Shown here in pieces: positions 36,166-45,021 of a stretch of 64,000 bases of DNA. This DNA is from Corynebacterium nuruki S6-4. Lineage in GTDB: Bacteria > Actinomycetota > Actinomycetes > Mycobacteriales > Mycobacteriaceae. Made by a program: the position numbers and the translations under genes. Where the stretch lies: assembly GCF_007970465.1 (NCBI RefSeq), contig NZ_CP042429.1, positions 496,001-560,000 of the forward strand. The letters are read 5' to 3'. The stretch's first letter is position 1, and each line of letters starts with the position of its first letter. Below the pieces are notes generated by a model. The model had not been told where the DNA came from, searched no databases, and saw only the letters and a program-made list of their open reading frames with translations.

Positions 36166-37643
36166 GTGAGACAACAGCGACGCTGTTCATCGACGGGCAG
36201 TGGGTGGCGTCCTCCGACGGCGGCACGCGCACCGTGACCTGCCCGGCGGACGGCTCGACGGTCGGCGTGGTCTCCGAGGCCACCGCCGCGGACACCGAGA
36301 AGGCCATCGCCGCGGCCCGGCGTGCCTTCGACGAGGGTTCCTGGTCGGCCACCCCGGCCGCCCGGCGCGGTGACCTCCTGCTGAAGGTCGCCGACGCGCT
36401 GGTGGAGCGGAAGGACGAGTTCGCCCGCGCCGAGGCCCTCGACACGGGCAAGCGCCTGGTCGAGGCCGAGGGCGACATGGACGACATCGCCAACTGCTTC
36501 CGGCACTTCGGCAAGATCGCCGACCAGCACCCCGGCCGGATCGTGGACGCCGGTGACCCGACGGTCATCTCCCAGGTCGTCTACGAGCCGGTGGGGGTGT
36601 GCGGGATGATCACCCCGTGGAACTTCCCGCTGCTCCAGGCCAGCTGGAAGATCGCGCCGGCGCTCGCCGCGGGCGACACCTTCGTGCTCAAGCCGGCGGA
36701 ACTGACCCCGCACACCGCGATCCTCATCATGGACGTGCTCGACAAGCTCGGCCTGCCCGCCGGCGTCGGCAACCTGGTCCTCGGCGCGGGTGCGGAGGCC
36801 GGTGCACCGCTGTCCTCCCACCCGGACGTCGACCTGGTCTCGTTCACCGGGGGACTGGTGACCGGCCGCACCATCGCGGCCGCCGCCGCACCGACGGTGA
36901 AGAAGGTCGCGCTCGAGCTCGGCGGGAAGAACCCCAACGTGGTCTTCGCGGACGCCGATTTCGACGCCGCCGTGGACAACGCCCTCAATGCGGGCTTCCT
37001 CGATTCGGGCCTGGTCTGCTCGGCCGGTACCCGGCTGATCATCCAGGACTCGATCAAGGAGAAGTTCGTCGACGAACTCGTCCGCCGCGCCGAGGGCATC
37101 GTCCTCGGCGGCCCGTTCGACGAGAACGCCGAATCCGGCCCGCTGATCTCCGAGGCCCACCGGGCGAAGGTGACCGACTATGTCAGGCGTGGTGTCGAGG
37201 CCGGCGCGACGCTGCGCTGCGGCGGCAACTGGGGCGGCGAGGAGCTGGCCGCCGGCTGCTTCTACCGGCCGACGGTGCTGGACAACTGCACCATCGATAA
37301 CCCCGCCGTGGTCGAGGAGGGCTTCGGCCCCGTGATCACCGTGGAGACCTTCTCCACGGAGGCGGAGGCGGTCGCGATCGCCAACCACACCGAGTACGGC
37401 CTGGCCGGTGCGGTGTGGACCACCGACCGCGGCACGGCCCACCGGGTCTCCCGGGCCCTGCGCCACGGGACGATCTGGATCAACGACTACCACCCCTACG
37501 TCCCCCAGGCGGAGTGGGGCGGGTTCAAGGCCTCCGGAAACGGCCGTGAGCTCGGCATCACCGGACTCGAGGAGTACCGGGAGGCGAAGCACATCTACGA
37601 GAACACGGAGCCCGCCGAGACCGGCTGGTTCCCGAAGAAGTAA
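36162..37643 (+). CDS. betB: Betaine-aldehyde dehydrogenase
   Basis: A 493-residue NAD(P)-dependent aldehyde dehydrogenase. Landmarks include GMITPWNFPLLQASWKIAPAL and KPAELTP (cofactor site). The general base Glu is in KKVALELGGKNPNVVF (about residue 250), and the nucleophilic Cys in GLVCSAGTRL (about residue 286). It oxidises betaine aldehyde to glycine betaine, an osmoprotectant. Substrate assignment rests on the operon betT-betB-betA. The start ATG overlaps the betT stop, and betA follows 21 bases later. Confidence 0.93.
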   Translation: MSETTATLFIDGQWVASSDGGTRTVTCPADGSTVGVVSEATAADTEKAIAAARRAFDEGSWSATPAARRGDLLLKVADALVERKDEFARAEALDTGKRLVEAEGDMDDIANCFRHFGKIADQHPGRIVDAGDPTVISQVVYEPVGVCGMITPWNFPLLQASWKIAPALAAGDTFVLKPAELTPHTAILIMDVLDKLGLPAGVGNLVLGAGAEAGAPLSSHPDVDLVSFTGGLVTGRTIAAAAAPTVKKVALELGGKNPNVVFADADFDAAVDNALNAGFLDSGLVCSAGTRLIIQDSIKEKFVDELVRRAEGIVLGGPFDENAESGPLISEAHRAKVTDYVRRGVEAGATLRCGGNWGGEELAAGCFYRPTVLDNCTIDNPAVVEEGFGPVITVETFSTEAEAVAIANHTEYGLAGAVWTTDRGTAHRVSRALRHGTIWINDYHPYVPQAEWGGFKASGNGRELGITGLEEYREAKHIYENTEPAETGWFPKK

Positions 37644-37664
37644 CAGACGACGACAGGAGAATAC

Positions 37665-39224
37665 ATGCGCGAGAAGTACGACTACATCATTGTCGGTGCC
37701 GGGTCCTCCGGCGCCGTGGTGGCGTCCCGCCTCAGTGAGGACCCGTCGGTCAGCGTGGCCCTCATCGAGGCCGGCCCGACCGACGTGGACAAGCCCGAGA
37801 TCCTCAATCTCGATGAATGGCCTGCCCTGCTGGAGTCCGGCTACGACTGGGACTACCTCATCGAGCCACAGGAGAAGGGGAACTCCTTCATGCGGCACGC
37901 CCGGGCCAAGGTGCTCGGCGGCTGCTCCTCGCACAATTCCTGCATCGCCTTCCACACCCCGGCGCAGGACCTGGACCACTGGGTCGCGCTCGGCGCCGAG
38001 GGGTGGGACGCGGAGACCGTGCTCCCGCTGATCCGGGAACGCCTCGAGGACAACGACCGTCCCGGGGACAACCACGGCCACGGCGGCAACGTCCATCTGC
38101 GCTCGGTCCACCCGAAGGACCCGGTGGGTGTGGCCGTCCTCGAGGCCTGTGAACAGGAAGGCCTGCCGACCACCCCGTTCAACGAGGGGGAGACGGTCAG
38201 CCACGGCGCGGACTGGTTCCAGATCAACGCCAGCACGGACAACATCCGGGCCTCGTCGTCCGTGTCCTACCTGCACCCGGTGCTGGACCGGGAGAACCTG
38301 GACATCCTCACCGACCTCCACGTCTCCCGCATCCTGTTCGAGGGGACGCGCGCGGTCGGCATCGAGTACCAGAAGGACATGTTCGGCCGGATGGCCACGC
38401 TGGCCGCCGACCGGGAGGTCATCGTCTCCGCCGGTGCGATCAACAGCCCGAAGCTGCTCATGCTCTCCGGCATCGGCCCGGCCGACCACCTGCGGGAGTT
38501 CGGGATCGACGTGCTGGTGGACGCCCCGGGCGTCGGCTCGAACCTGCAGGACCACCCGGAGGCGGTGATCTCCTGGGAGTCGAAGGTCCCGATGATCCGG
38601 GACGCCAGCCAGTGGTGGGAGATCGGCATCTTCGAGAAGGTCGACGAGGGCGGGGCCGACGGTCTCGGCCTGCCGGACCTGATGATGCACTACGGATCGA
38701 TGCCCTTCGACATGCACACCCGGCGGCAGGGGTACCCGACCGCGGACGAGGCGTTCTGCCTCACCCCGAACATCACCCACGCGAAGGCGCGGGGCACGGT
38801 GCGGCTGCGGTCCTGCGACTACCGGGACAAGCCGAAGGTCGACCCGCGGTACTTCACCGACGAGGAGGGCTACGACATGCGGATCGCCGTGGCGGGCATC
38901 AAGTTGGCCCGGCAGATCGTCGCGCAGCCCGCGATGGCGGAGTTCGCCGGCCGGGAACTGTTCCCGGGCACCGACGTGCAGTCCGACGAGGACATCGCCG
39001 ACTACGTGGCCAGGACCCACAACACCGTCTACCACCCGGCCGGCACGGTGCGGATGGGTGCGGTCGACGACGACATGTCGCCGCTGGACCCGCAGCTGCG
39101 GGTCAAGGGGGTCGAGGGGCTGCGCGTGGTGGACGCCTCGGTGATGCCGCAGCTCACCGCGGTGAACCCGAACATCACCTGCATGCTGATCGGGGAGCGG
39201 GCCTCGGACCTGATCCGCGGCTGA
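37665..39224 (+). CDS. betA: Choline dehydrogenase (GMC oxidoreductase)
   Basis: A 519-residue FAD enzyme. The N-terminal dinucleotide fold reads YDYIIVGAGSSGAVVASRL, followed by GGCSSHNSCIAFHTP and the GMC signature SAGAINSPKLLMLSGIGP. The catalytic histidines are in HNTVYHPAGTVRMG (about residue 453) and the conserved C-terminal AVNPNITCMLIGERAS. It oxidises choline to betaine aldehyde at the membrane. AGGAG stands 6 bases before the ATG. The stop is 11 bases from that of the convergent peptidase gene and no hairpin fits in the gap, so transcripts must overlap. Confidence 0.93.
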   Translation: MREKYDYIIVGAGSSGAVVASRLSEDPSVSVALIEAGPTDVDKPEILNLDEWPALLESGYDWDYLIEPQEKGNSFMRHARAKVLGGCSSHNSCIAFHTPAQDLDHWVALGAEGWDAETVLPLIRERLEDNDRPGDNHGHGGNVHLRSVHPKDPVGVAVLEACEQEGLPTTPFNEGETVSHGADWFQINASTDNIRASSSVSYLHPVLDRENLDILTDLHVSRILFEGTRAVGIEYQKDMFGRMATLAADREVIVSAGAINSPKLLMLSGIGPADHLREFGIDVLVDAPGVGSNLQDHPEAVISWESKVPMIRDASQWWEIGIFEKVDEGGADGLGLPDLMMHYGSMPFDMHTRRQGYPTADEAFCLTPNITHAKARGTVRLRSCDYRDKPKVDPRYFTDEEGYDMRIAVAGIKLARQIVAQPAMAEFAGRELFPGTDVQSDEDIADYVARTHNTVYHPAGTVRMGAVDDDMSPLDPQLRVKGVEGLRVVDASVMPQLTAVNPNITCMLIGERASDLIRG

Positions 39225-39235
39225 TCCGCACCTGA

Positions 39236-40207
39236 CTACTGCCGGAACTCCTGCCGGCAGGAGTCCACCGTGCCGCCCTGGTAGCCGGTCGTGAACATCT
39301 GCTGACGCTGTTCCGAGGACCCGTGGGTCCAGGCGTCCGGGTTGACCCGGGAGCCGGAGGAGCGCTGGATCGCGTCGTCGCCGATCGCCTGGGCCGACTG
39401 GATGGCCTGGGCGATCTGGTCGTCGGTGAGCGGGTCGAGGACGGCGCCGTCACCCTTGTCGGCGTGGCTGGCCCACACCCCGGCGTAGCAGTCGGCCTGC
39501 AGTTCCATCTTCACCGCGTTGGAGTCCTCACCCGGGTCGTCGTAGTTCGACAGGCCGATGGTGCCCTGGAGGTTCTGGATGTGGTGGCCGAACTCGTGGG
39601 CGACGACGTACATCTGCGAGAACGGTCCGTTCGACCCGCCCATCTGTTTGAGCTGGGCGAAGAAGTCGTCGCCGATGTACACGGTCTGGTCACCGGGGCA
39701 GTAGAACGGTCCGGTCTGTGCGGTGGACGCCCTGCCGCAGCCGGTGTTCACCGTCCCGTCGCCGATCTGGACCTGCGGCCTGGTGTAGTTGATGCCGGCC
39801 TGCTCGGGCAGGATCTGCCCCCACACCTGGTCCAGGGAGATTGCGGTGCCTTCGATGCGGCAGTCGTCGTACTTGTTCGCGTCCTCGTAGGTCTTGCAGT
39901 GGGTCAGGCTGCCACCGTTGACGTTGCCCTGTCCCCGGTCGTAGGCGTTGCTGCCGGAGTTGCCCCCGCCGAACATGCCGGTGCCGCCGTTGACGAAGAA
40001 GAGGATGACGGCGACGACGATGATGCCGGGGATGCCGAAGCGGCGCCCGACCTTGCTCATCAACAGCATCCCGAGTATGCCGCTGAGACCGCCCCCGCGG
40101 TTGCCTCCGCCGCCGCCACCGAATCCGAAGCCGCCGCCGGGCCCGCCGGAGCTGCCGCCGGAGGACGCCCGGCCGCCCATCCCGTTCAGGTTGTTGTTGA
40201 AGGTCAT
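39236..40207 (-). CDS. Neutral zinc metallopeptidase (YpfJ family), membrane-anchored
   Basis: A 323-residue protein. A Gly-rich N-terminus (GGRASSGGSSGGPGGG) leads to one membrane helix (IPGIIVVAVILFFVNGG). An external peptidase domain follows with the zinc motif HEFGHHIQN (about residue 206). A Cys pair near residues 117 and 153 may form a disulfide. The family is widespread in actinobacteria, including the M. tuberculosis relative near hisS; substrates are unknown. Coding ends beside betA, and the start faces a doxX-like gene across a repeat-bearing gap. Confidence 0.88.
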   Translation of the reverse strand: MTFNNNLNGMGGRASSGGSSGGPGGGFGFGGGGGGNRGGGLSGILGMLLMSKVGRRFGIPGIIVVAVILFFVNGGTGMFGGGNSGSNAYDRGQGNVNGGSLTHCKTYEDANKYDDCRIEGTAISLDQVWGQILPEQAGINYTRPQVQIGDGTVNTGCGRASTAQTGPFYCPGDQTVYIGDDFFAQLKQMGGSNGPFSQMYVVAHEFGHHIQNLQGTIGLSNYDDPGEDSNAVKMELQADCYAGVWASHADKGDGAVLDPLTDDQIAQAIQSAQAIGDDAIQRSSGSRVNPDAWTHGSSEQRQQMFTTGYQGGTVDSCRQEFRQ

Positions 40208-40290
40208 GGTGGTTACCCTACCGTACGGCGTTTTCCCAGGTCACTGCGGCGAATAGGCCGGGCGGGTTGGACCCGGAAGCGACTGACGTC

Positions 40291-40350
40291 AGCATCGCGC
40301 GACGTGAGGATGGTCGGGCCCCTGTCAGACCATCCCCACGACGCGCGATG
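40291..40350. repeat. 60-bp palindrome, copy A
   Basis: GCATCGCGCG-A-CGTG-a-GGATGGTC is followed by a 12-nt loop and its inverse, giving 22 paired positions. It is followed by GCGGACAGGCCGGGTGTGCT. A second copy with the same tail is at 41159. Together they flank the doxX-like gene and the gene remnant. Confidence 0.88.
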
Positions 40351-40407
40351 CGGACAGGCCGGGTGTGCTGCGCGGCAGCAGGCGCCCTGGTGTGACACGA
40401 TCATGGC

Positions 40408-40779
40408 ATGGCACAATCCCACACCCCTCTCGCAGCGCTTCTCACCGGCGCCGGTGTACTCCACCTGGTCCCCGCAACCGCCCGGTACTTCGACACCCTC
40501 ATCCCCGACGAGCTTCCCGGGACAGCCCGCACCTGGACGGTCGGGTCAGGAATCGTCGAACTGGCGACCGCCGGTCTCCTCAGCCGTCGACGGACCCGCC
40601 GCCTCGGTGGGACAGCCGCTGCGGCCCTGTTCGTCGCCGTGTTCCCCGGCAACCTGAAAATGGCCCACGACTGGCGTCACAGTGCGGCGTGGATGCAGCT
40701 CATCGCCTACGGACGCCTTCCCCTCCAACTTCCTCTGATCTGGGCGGGGTGGCAGGTCAGACAGCAGAACGCGGCATAG
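40408..40779 (+). CDS. DoxX-like small membrane protein
   Basis: A 123-residue protein with four hydrophobic helices. The pattern GAGVLHLVPATARYFDTLIP and LPGTARTWTVGSGIVELA matches DoxX-like family members, as does GGTAAAALFVAVFPGNLKMA. These proteins are found alone in many genomes with uncertain function, possibly linked to thiol or quinone redox. It lies between two palindromic repeats, and no partner genes are seen. Confidence 0.8.
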   Translation: MAQSHTPLAALLTGAGVLHLVPATARYFDTLIPDELPGTARTWTVGSGIVELATAGLLSRRRTRRLGGTAAAALFVAVFPGNLKMAHDWRHSAAWMQLIAYGRLPLQLPLIWAGWQVRQQNAA

Positions 40780-40846
40780 CACCCGGGACGCCCTGATGGT
40801 GAGATCGGTGGACCGGGGGTTTCTACGTACCCCGGGAACCTGTCCG

Positions 40847-41090
40847 TCAGTGATCCCAGCCGGTGATCACCAGCTCGTTGAGGATGGCGCGGGCGGTGGT
40901 GAAGTCCGTTACCGAGTCGACGGTCTGCCCGCCCGACCCCTTCGGTGAGCCGTGCCGCACACCGACCAGGGCGACCGTCTCCGGGCCGGTCTTCATGTAC
41001 GCTGGCGTACCATTCACGCTCGTTCCCCGGGGTGTGGTGTATGCGGCTGGCCCGATACCGGTGGCGGTGTGTGGTGTCCCGCAGCTGTCC
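40847..41090 (-). pseudogene. 3' remnant of a gene for an exported protein
   Basis: On the minus strand a reading frame with strong GC-third-position bias ends GWDH-stop and contains AYMKTGPETVALVGVRHG and TARAILNELVITGWD. Upstream it continues through GDSCGTPHTATGIGPAAY, but by about 41090 it loses coding character and runs into the palindromic repeat, with no credible start. The only in-frame start (GTG, 41017) would give 56 residues. It looks like the C-terminal end of a secreted protein whose 5' part was lost. The family is not identified. Confidence 0.5.
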
Positions 41091-41158
41091 CCAGCACGCT
41101 TCGGGCACCGGCGTCTGGCAGTGCCTGGCGTCAGCAGTGCCCCGAAGCTCCGAGGTGA

Positions 41159-41305
41159 GCAACGCGCGACGTGAGGATGGTCGGGCCCGTGTCAGACCAT
41201 CCCCACGTCGCGCGATGCGGACCGGCCGGGCGTGCTGCGCGGCGGCAGGGCGGGTGTGCTGCGTTGCGGACAGGCCGGGTGTGCTGCGCGGCGACAGTAT
41301 GTCCT
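41159..41305. repeat. 60-bp palindrome, copy B, with three tandem tail units
   Basis: Positions 41159-41218 repeat the palindrome at 40291-40350 with five differences. The tail GCGGACAGGCCGGGTGTGCTG occurs about three times here in varied form (41217-41305), against once in copy A. No coding function; probably a REP-like element of this genome. Confidence 0.82.
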
Positions 41306-41323
41306 GCGGACGCTGCTAAGCCG

Positions 41324-41884
41324 CTACAGCTGCTCGGCGAGCATCGGGGCCGCGGTGGCCGGGTCGACACCGGCGGCACGCAGCGCGTCGATCGCGCCCT
41401 GCGGGTTCGAGGAGAACTGCTCGGCGGTGCCCCGGTCGATGCCCATCCGCTCGGCAGCGGAGATGGTGGCGGCCGGGTCGGCGGCGAGACGGTCGGCGGT
41501 CCCGGGGTCGACCCCGGCGCCGAGCAGGGCGTCCCGGATCCCGGCGTCCCCGGCCGGTGCCGGCGGTGCCTCCGGGGCAGGGGCTGCCTCGGGTGCCGGC
41601 GGGGCGTCTTCGGGGGCGGGGGCCGGTGCAGGTGCTGCCTCCGGCGGCGGGGTCGGCTCCCCGGGCTTGTCGGCGGGCGGCTGCTCCGACGAGGGGGCGG
41701 CCGAGGTCGTCGACGAGGGGTGCGCGGTCGTCGCCGAGCTGGTCGGGGACCCGGTGGTGGTGGACGATGCAGGGGCGGCCGAGGGATCGTCGTCGGAGGA
41801 ACAGGCCGTCACCGCCAGTCCGGAGACGAGGACGGCGGCGGCGAGGAACTGGATGCGGTGGTCCGCTGGACGGCAGTATTTCAC
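41324..41884 (-). CDS. Secreted lipoprotein with Pro/Ala-rich linker and Ala-rich helical repeats
   Basis: A 186-residue protein. Signal peptide and lipobox VTAC near residue 28 indicate lipid anchoring. A 90-residue linker rich in Ser, Thr, Pro and Ala follows, then a helical C-terminal domain with a repeated pattern: ALLGAGVDPGTADRLAADPA, AAERMGIDRGTAEQFSSNPQ, ALRAAGVDPATAAPMLAEQL, about 25 residues per repeat. No family is recognised; the linker suggests a domain displayed beyond the peptidoglycan. The GTG at 41884 was chosen because it begins a proper signal peptide; an ATG at 41956 would add 24 residues of unlikely sequence. Confidence 0.75.
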   Translation of the reverse strand: MKYCRPADHRIQFLAAAVLVSGLAVTACSSDDDPSAAPASSTTTGSPTSSATTAHPSSTTSAAPSSEQPPADKPGEPTPPPEAAPAPAPAPEDAPPAPEAAPAPEAPPAPAGDAGIRDALLGAGVDPGTADRLAADPAATISAAERMGIDRGTAEQFSSNPQGAIDALRAAGVDPATAAPMLAEQL

Positions 41885-42031
41885 CCGGCAAGCGTATCCG
41901 AGAGCGCGGCCGATGCAAGGGCGACGCGCGGGCGACGCGCGGGCGACCGGACGCACCGCCGGGACCGCCGACTAAGATTCCCCACCGGAAACCAGAATGC
42001 CGTCCGGCACCGCCCCGTCCGAAGGAGAACC

Positions 42032-42910
42032 GTGTCCCCGATGTCCATCCCCGACCTGGCCGACCAGGCCTGCCTCATCGTGCACGGCCCCGACCAGCAG
42101 GGCATCGTCGCCCACGTCTCGGCGCTGATCGCCCGCAACAACGGCAACATCACCGCCCTGGACCAGTACTCCACCGGCTCCCAGGACGGTGACTTCTTCC
42201 AGCGGATCGTCTTCCACCGGGAGAATCTCGTGGCGGCGATGGAGGACATCCAGGCGGATCTCGCCGAGACGCTCGCCCCGTACAATATGGCGTGGTCGCT
42301 CAGTGACCGGTCGCAGCCGAAGCGGATGGCGATCCTCGCGTCGAAGAGCGATCACTGCCTGCTCGACCTGCTGTGGCGGCACCGTCGCGGTGAACTGCCG
42401 GTGACGGTCCCGATGGTGATCTCCAACCATGCGGACACCGCCGATGACGTCCGCTCCTTCGGCGTCCCGTTCTTCCACGTGCCCTCGCAGCAGGGCGCGG
42501 ACAAGAGCGCGTCGGAGGAGGCGATCCTCAAACTGCTGAAGGGCAATGTCGACTTCGTCGTGCTGGCCCGCTACATGCAGATCATCTCCGAGGATTTCCT
42601 GCAGAAGCTGGGTGTCCCGGTCATCAACATCCACCATTCCTTCCTGCCGGCGTTCATCGGCGCCGACCCGTACCGGCGGGCCTGGGAGCGCGGCGTGAAG
42701 CTCATCGGGGCGACCGCCCACTATGTCACCGGGGATCTCGACGAGGGGCCGATCATCGAGCAGGACACGGTCCGGGTCACCCATGCCGATTCGGTCGCCG
42801 ACCTGCGGCAGCGTGGCGCCGAGGTGGAGCGCTCCGTGCTGTCCCGGGCAGTGAGCTGGCACGCCCAGGACCGGGTGATCCGCACGGGGAACCACACCAT
42901 CGTGTTCTGA
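42032..42910 (+). CDS. purU: Formyltetrahydrofolate deformylase PurU
   Basis: This 292-residue enzyme hydrolyses 10-formyltetrahydrofolate to formate and tetrahydrofolate, balancing one-carbon pools. An N-terminal ACT domain (ACLIVHGPDQQGIVAHVSAL) precedes the formyltransferase-type catalytic domain. The catalytic set Asn-His-Asp is visible in INIHHSFLPAF and TAHYVTGDLDEGPIIEQD. GAAGGAG stands 4 bases before the GTG at 42032; an ATG at 42041 is the alternative. The gene is not in an obvious operon. Confidence 0.95.
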   Translation: MSPMSIPDLADQACLIVHGPDQQGIVAHVSALIARNNGNITALDQYSTGSQDGDFFQRIVFHRENLVAAMEDIQADLAETLAPYNMAWSLSDRSQPKRMAILASKSDHCLLDLLWRHRRGELPVTVPMVISNHADTADDVRSFGVPFFHVPSQQGADKSASEEAILKLLKGNVDFVVLARYMQIISEDFLQKLGVPVINIHHSFLPAFIGADPYRRAWERGVKLIGATAHYVTGDLDEGPIIEQDTVRVTHADSVADLRQRGAEVERSVLSRAVSWHAQDRVIRTGNHTIVF

Positions 42911-42940
42911 GGCCCGGGCGATCCTCTAGGGTGGTCCGGT

Positions 42941-43900
42941 GTGCGGGTACTTCTGATTACCAACCCTTATGCCACCTCGACGACCAGGGTGGGGCGGGAC
43001 GCCGTCGCGTCGGCGCTGGCGTCCCGCGTGGACGTCGACGTCGTGCCGACGACCCACCGTGGTCACGCCGCGGAGCTGGGCGCCCGGTCGGTCGAACAGG
43101 GCTATGACGCGGTCGTGGTCCACGGCGGCGACGGGTCGGTGAACGAGGTCGTCAACGGCATGCTCGGGACGCCGGGGGAGCCGGCGGCACGGGGGTCAGC
43201 ACCGGTCGACCCGGCGGACCTGCCGGCGGTGGGCGTGGTCCCCGGGGGTAACGCCAATGTCTTCGCCCGGGCGCTGGGGGTGGACCGGCACCCGGTGCAG
43301 GCCACCGCGCAGCTCGTGGACAGTCTCGTCGCGGGACGCCGCCGGACCGTCGGGCTCGGCCACATGCTCGACCGATGGTTCCTGTTCAACGCCGGCATGG
43401 GGCTGGACGCCTCCGTGGTCCGCGGTGTCGACGAGAAGCGGGGGACCGGTCGGCCGGTGACGAACCTGATGTACCTGCAGACCGCCGCCGCGGCGTTCCT
43501 GAAGCCGGAGCTCACCGACGCGGACATCACCGTGGAAGTTCCCGGCCGGGCACCGGTCAGCGGCGTCCGGTTCGGGTTCGTCAGCAACACCGCGCCGTGG
43601 ACCTACCTGGGGCCGCGGGCGATCCGGACGAATCCGGGCACGGACTTCGACCACGGTCTCGGGCTGTTCGCCGCGACGTCCACTGCGCTGCTGCCCAGTC
43701 TCGCCCTGGGGGCGCAGCTGCTCGCCGGGTCCGGTGATCCGCGGGGGCGCAGCCTGGTCCGCGACGACGATCTCGCGTGGGTGCGCTTCACCGCGGACCG
43801 GCCGGTGGACGTCCAGATGGACGGGGAGTATCTCGGCACGCACCGGACCGTGGAGTTCGGGTGCCGGCCCGGCGTGCTCGACGTGGTGGCCGGACGCTGA
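42941..43900 (+). CDS. Diacylglycerol kinase-family lipid kinase
   Basis: A 319-residue protein of the DagK/sphingosine kinase fold. The nucleotide loop VVHGGDGSVNEVVNGML is near residue 65, and VVPGGNANVFARALG follows at about 105. The C-terminal beta domain ends with the conserved VQMDGEYLG. Mycobacterial relatives phosphorylate diacylglycerol and contribute to phosphatidylinositol mannoside synthesis, but lipid specificity cannot be read here. TAGGGT at 42927-42932 is a likely -10, so the GTG start has almost no leader. Confidence 0.85.
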   Translation: MRVLLITNPYATSTTRVGRDAVASALASRVDVDVVPTTHRGHAAELGARSVEQGYDAVVVHGGDGSVNEVVNGMLGTPGEPAARGSAPVDPADLPAVGVVPGGNANVFARALGVDRHPVQATAQLVDSLVAGRRRTVGLGHMLDRWFLFNAGMGLDASVVRGVDEKRGTGRPVTNLMYLQTAAAAFLKPELTDADITVEVPGRAPVSGVRFGFVSNTAPWTYLGPRAIRTNPGTDFDHGLGLFAATSTALLPSLALGAQLLAGSGDPRGRSLVRDDDLAWVRFTADRPVDVQMDGEYLGTHRTVEFGCRPGVLDVVAGR

Positions 43901-43926
43901 GTTCGGCTGAGCCCGGCTGAGCCCGG

Positions 43927-44364
43927 TTACTGCGGGTCGGGTTCGACGAGGGTTCCGCCGAGGATCTTCGTGACGTCGATGCACCGGTCGAGGCCGAATG
44001 TGCCGCCGGGGCCGCAGTCGAACAGCCAGTTCTGGCCGACGATCACTGCGGGGGTGTCGGGGTCCTGCTGGAACGTCACCGCCGCGGTCGCGGCCGGGTT
44101 GTCGGCGATGTACACGCCGTGGACGCCGGCGTTGCCGGCCATCAGGCAGGACGCCACCCCGTCGTCGACGTCGTTCCATTTTCCGCAGGCGTGGTCGGTG
44201 TCCGCCAGGGCGTCCCGGATGTCGGTCGTCTTCTCGTAGCGGGTCAGGGAGGAGCCGGTGTCGGGCGGGGTGGTGCCGGCACCGTCGGCGTGATCGTCTC
44301 CGCTGCCGCAGGCGGTGAGCAGGAGGACGGATGCTGCGGCGGCACTCAGGAACTTCAGACGCAT
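43927..44364 (-). CDS. Putative lipoprotein with four cysteines
   Basis: A 145-residue protein. The signal peptide with lipobox LTAC (about residue 19) is followed by a Gly/Thr-rich stretch and a compact domain containing DHACGKWND, ASCLMAG, WLFDCGPGG and LDRCIDVTK. Four cysteines suggest two disulfides. No family is recognised. The ATG at 44364 is chosen because it starts the signal peptide; longer forms on the same frame have no signal. It is convergent with the lipid kinase and divergent from the next lipoprotein gene. Confidence 0.72.
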   Translation of the reverse strand: MRLKFLSAAAASVLLLTACGSGDDHADGAGTTPPDTGSSLTRYEKTTDIRDALADTDHACGKWNDVDDGVASCLMAGNAGVHGVYIADNPAATAAVTFQQDPDTPAVIVGQNWLFDCGPGGTFGLDRCIDVTKILGGTLVEPDPQ

Positions 44365-44440
44365 GGGGGAGACGCTACCCGCCCCGGGTATCCTGAGAGA
44401 CGGAAAACGCCGTTCACCGACAAGATTCCGGGAGTAGTCC

Positions 44441-45004
44441 ATGAAGTCCCTGCGTACGCCCCTGTTCACCGCCGTGCTCGTGGCGGGGGGAGTGCTCACC
44501 GCCTGTGGTTCCGATGATGGAGCGGCACCGGAGACGACGGTGGCCGGCACGACTCCCGCCGCGACGTCCGCTGTGCCCGCCACCGGCTCCGCCACAGGTG
44601 CCCCGGTCGATGCCCGCGGTGCCGCCGAGGCGGCACTGGCGGCGCAGCCGGGGGCGGCGGTCATCGGCATCGACGACGAGCGGGACATCCGGAAGTGGGA
44701 GGTCACGCTGGTGACCGCCGGCGGGGACGGGGTGGAGCTGCTCGTGGACATGGCCGACGGGTCGGTCTCCGGTGAGCGTCCGACCATGGTCCACCCGGAG
44801 GAGGCCACCCCGCCCCGGATCGCGGCGGTGGACGCGGTCTCGGCGGCGCTGGCGGAGCGGCCGGGGACACTCACGGAACTGGATTACGACCGGGATCACG
44901 GCCGGATGGTCTGGGAGGCGAGTGTCCGCGGCGACGACGGTGCCGAATGGGAGATCGACATCGACCCGGACAGCGGGGATGTCATCGCGGTGGACCGGGA
45001 CTGA
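44441..45004 (+). CDS. PepSY-domain lipoprotein
   Basis: A 187-residue protein with lipobox LTAC near residue 22, a Thr/Ala linker and two PepSY-like units: AAEAALAAQPGAAVIGIDDE ... WEVTLVT (about residues 60-105) and AVDAVSAALAERPGTLTEL ... VWEASVRGDDGAEWEIDIDP (about 130-185). PepSY domains often inhibit or modulate extracellular peptidases or sensors. A TATCCT at 44389-44394 may be its -10. No partner gene is evident. Confidence 0.82.
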   Translation: MKSLRTPLFTAVLVAGGVLTACGSDDGAAPETTVAGTTPAATSAVPATGSATGAPVDARGAAEAALAAQPGAAVIGIDDERDIRKWEVTLVTAGGDGVELLVDMADGSVSGERPTMVHPEEATPPRIAAVDAVSAALAERPGTLTELDYDRDHGRMVWEASVRGDDGAEWEIDIDPDSGDVIAVDRD

Positions 45005-45021
45005 CCCCGCCGGGTCGGGGA

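Noticed and set aside
39225..39235. Terminator between betA and the convergent peptidase gene
   Set aside because: Only 11 bases separate the stop codons, and no hairpin can form there.
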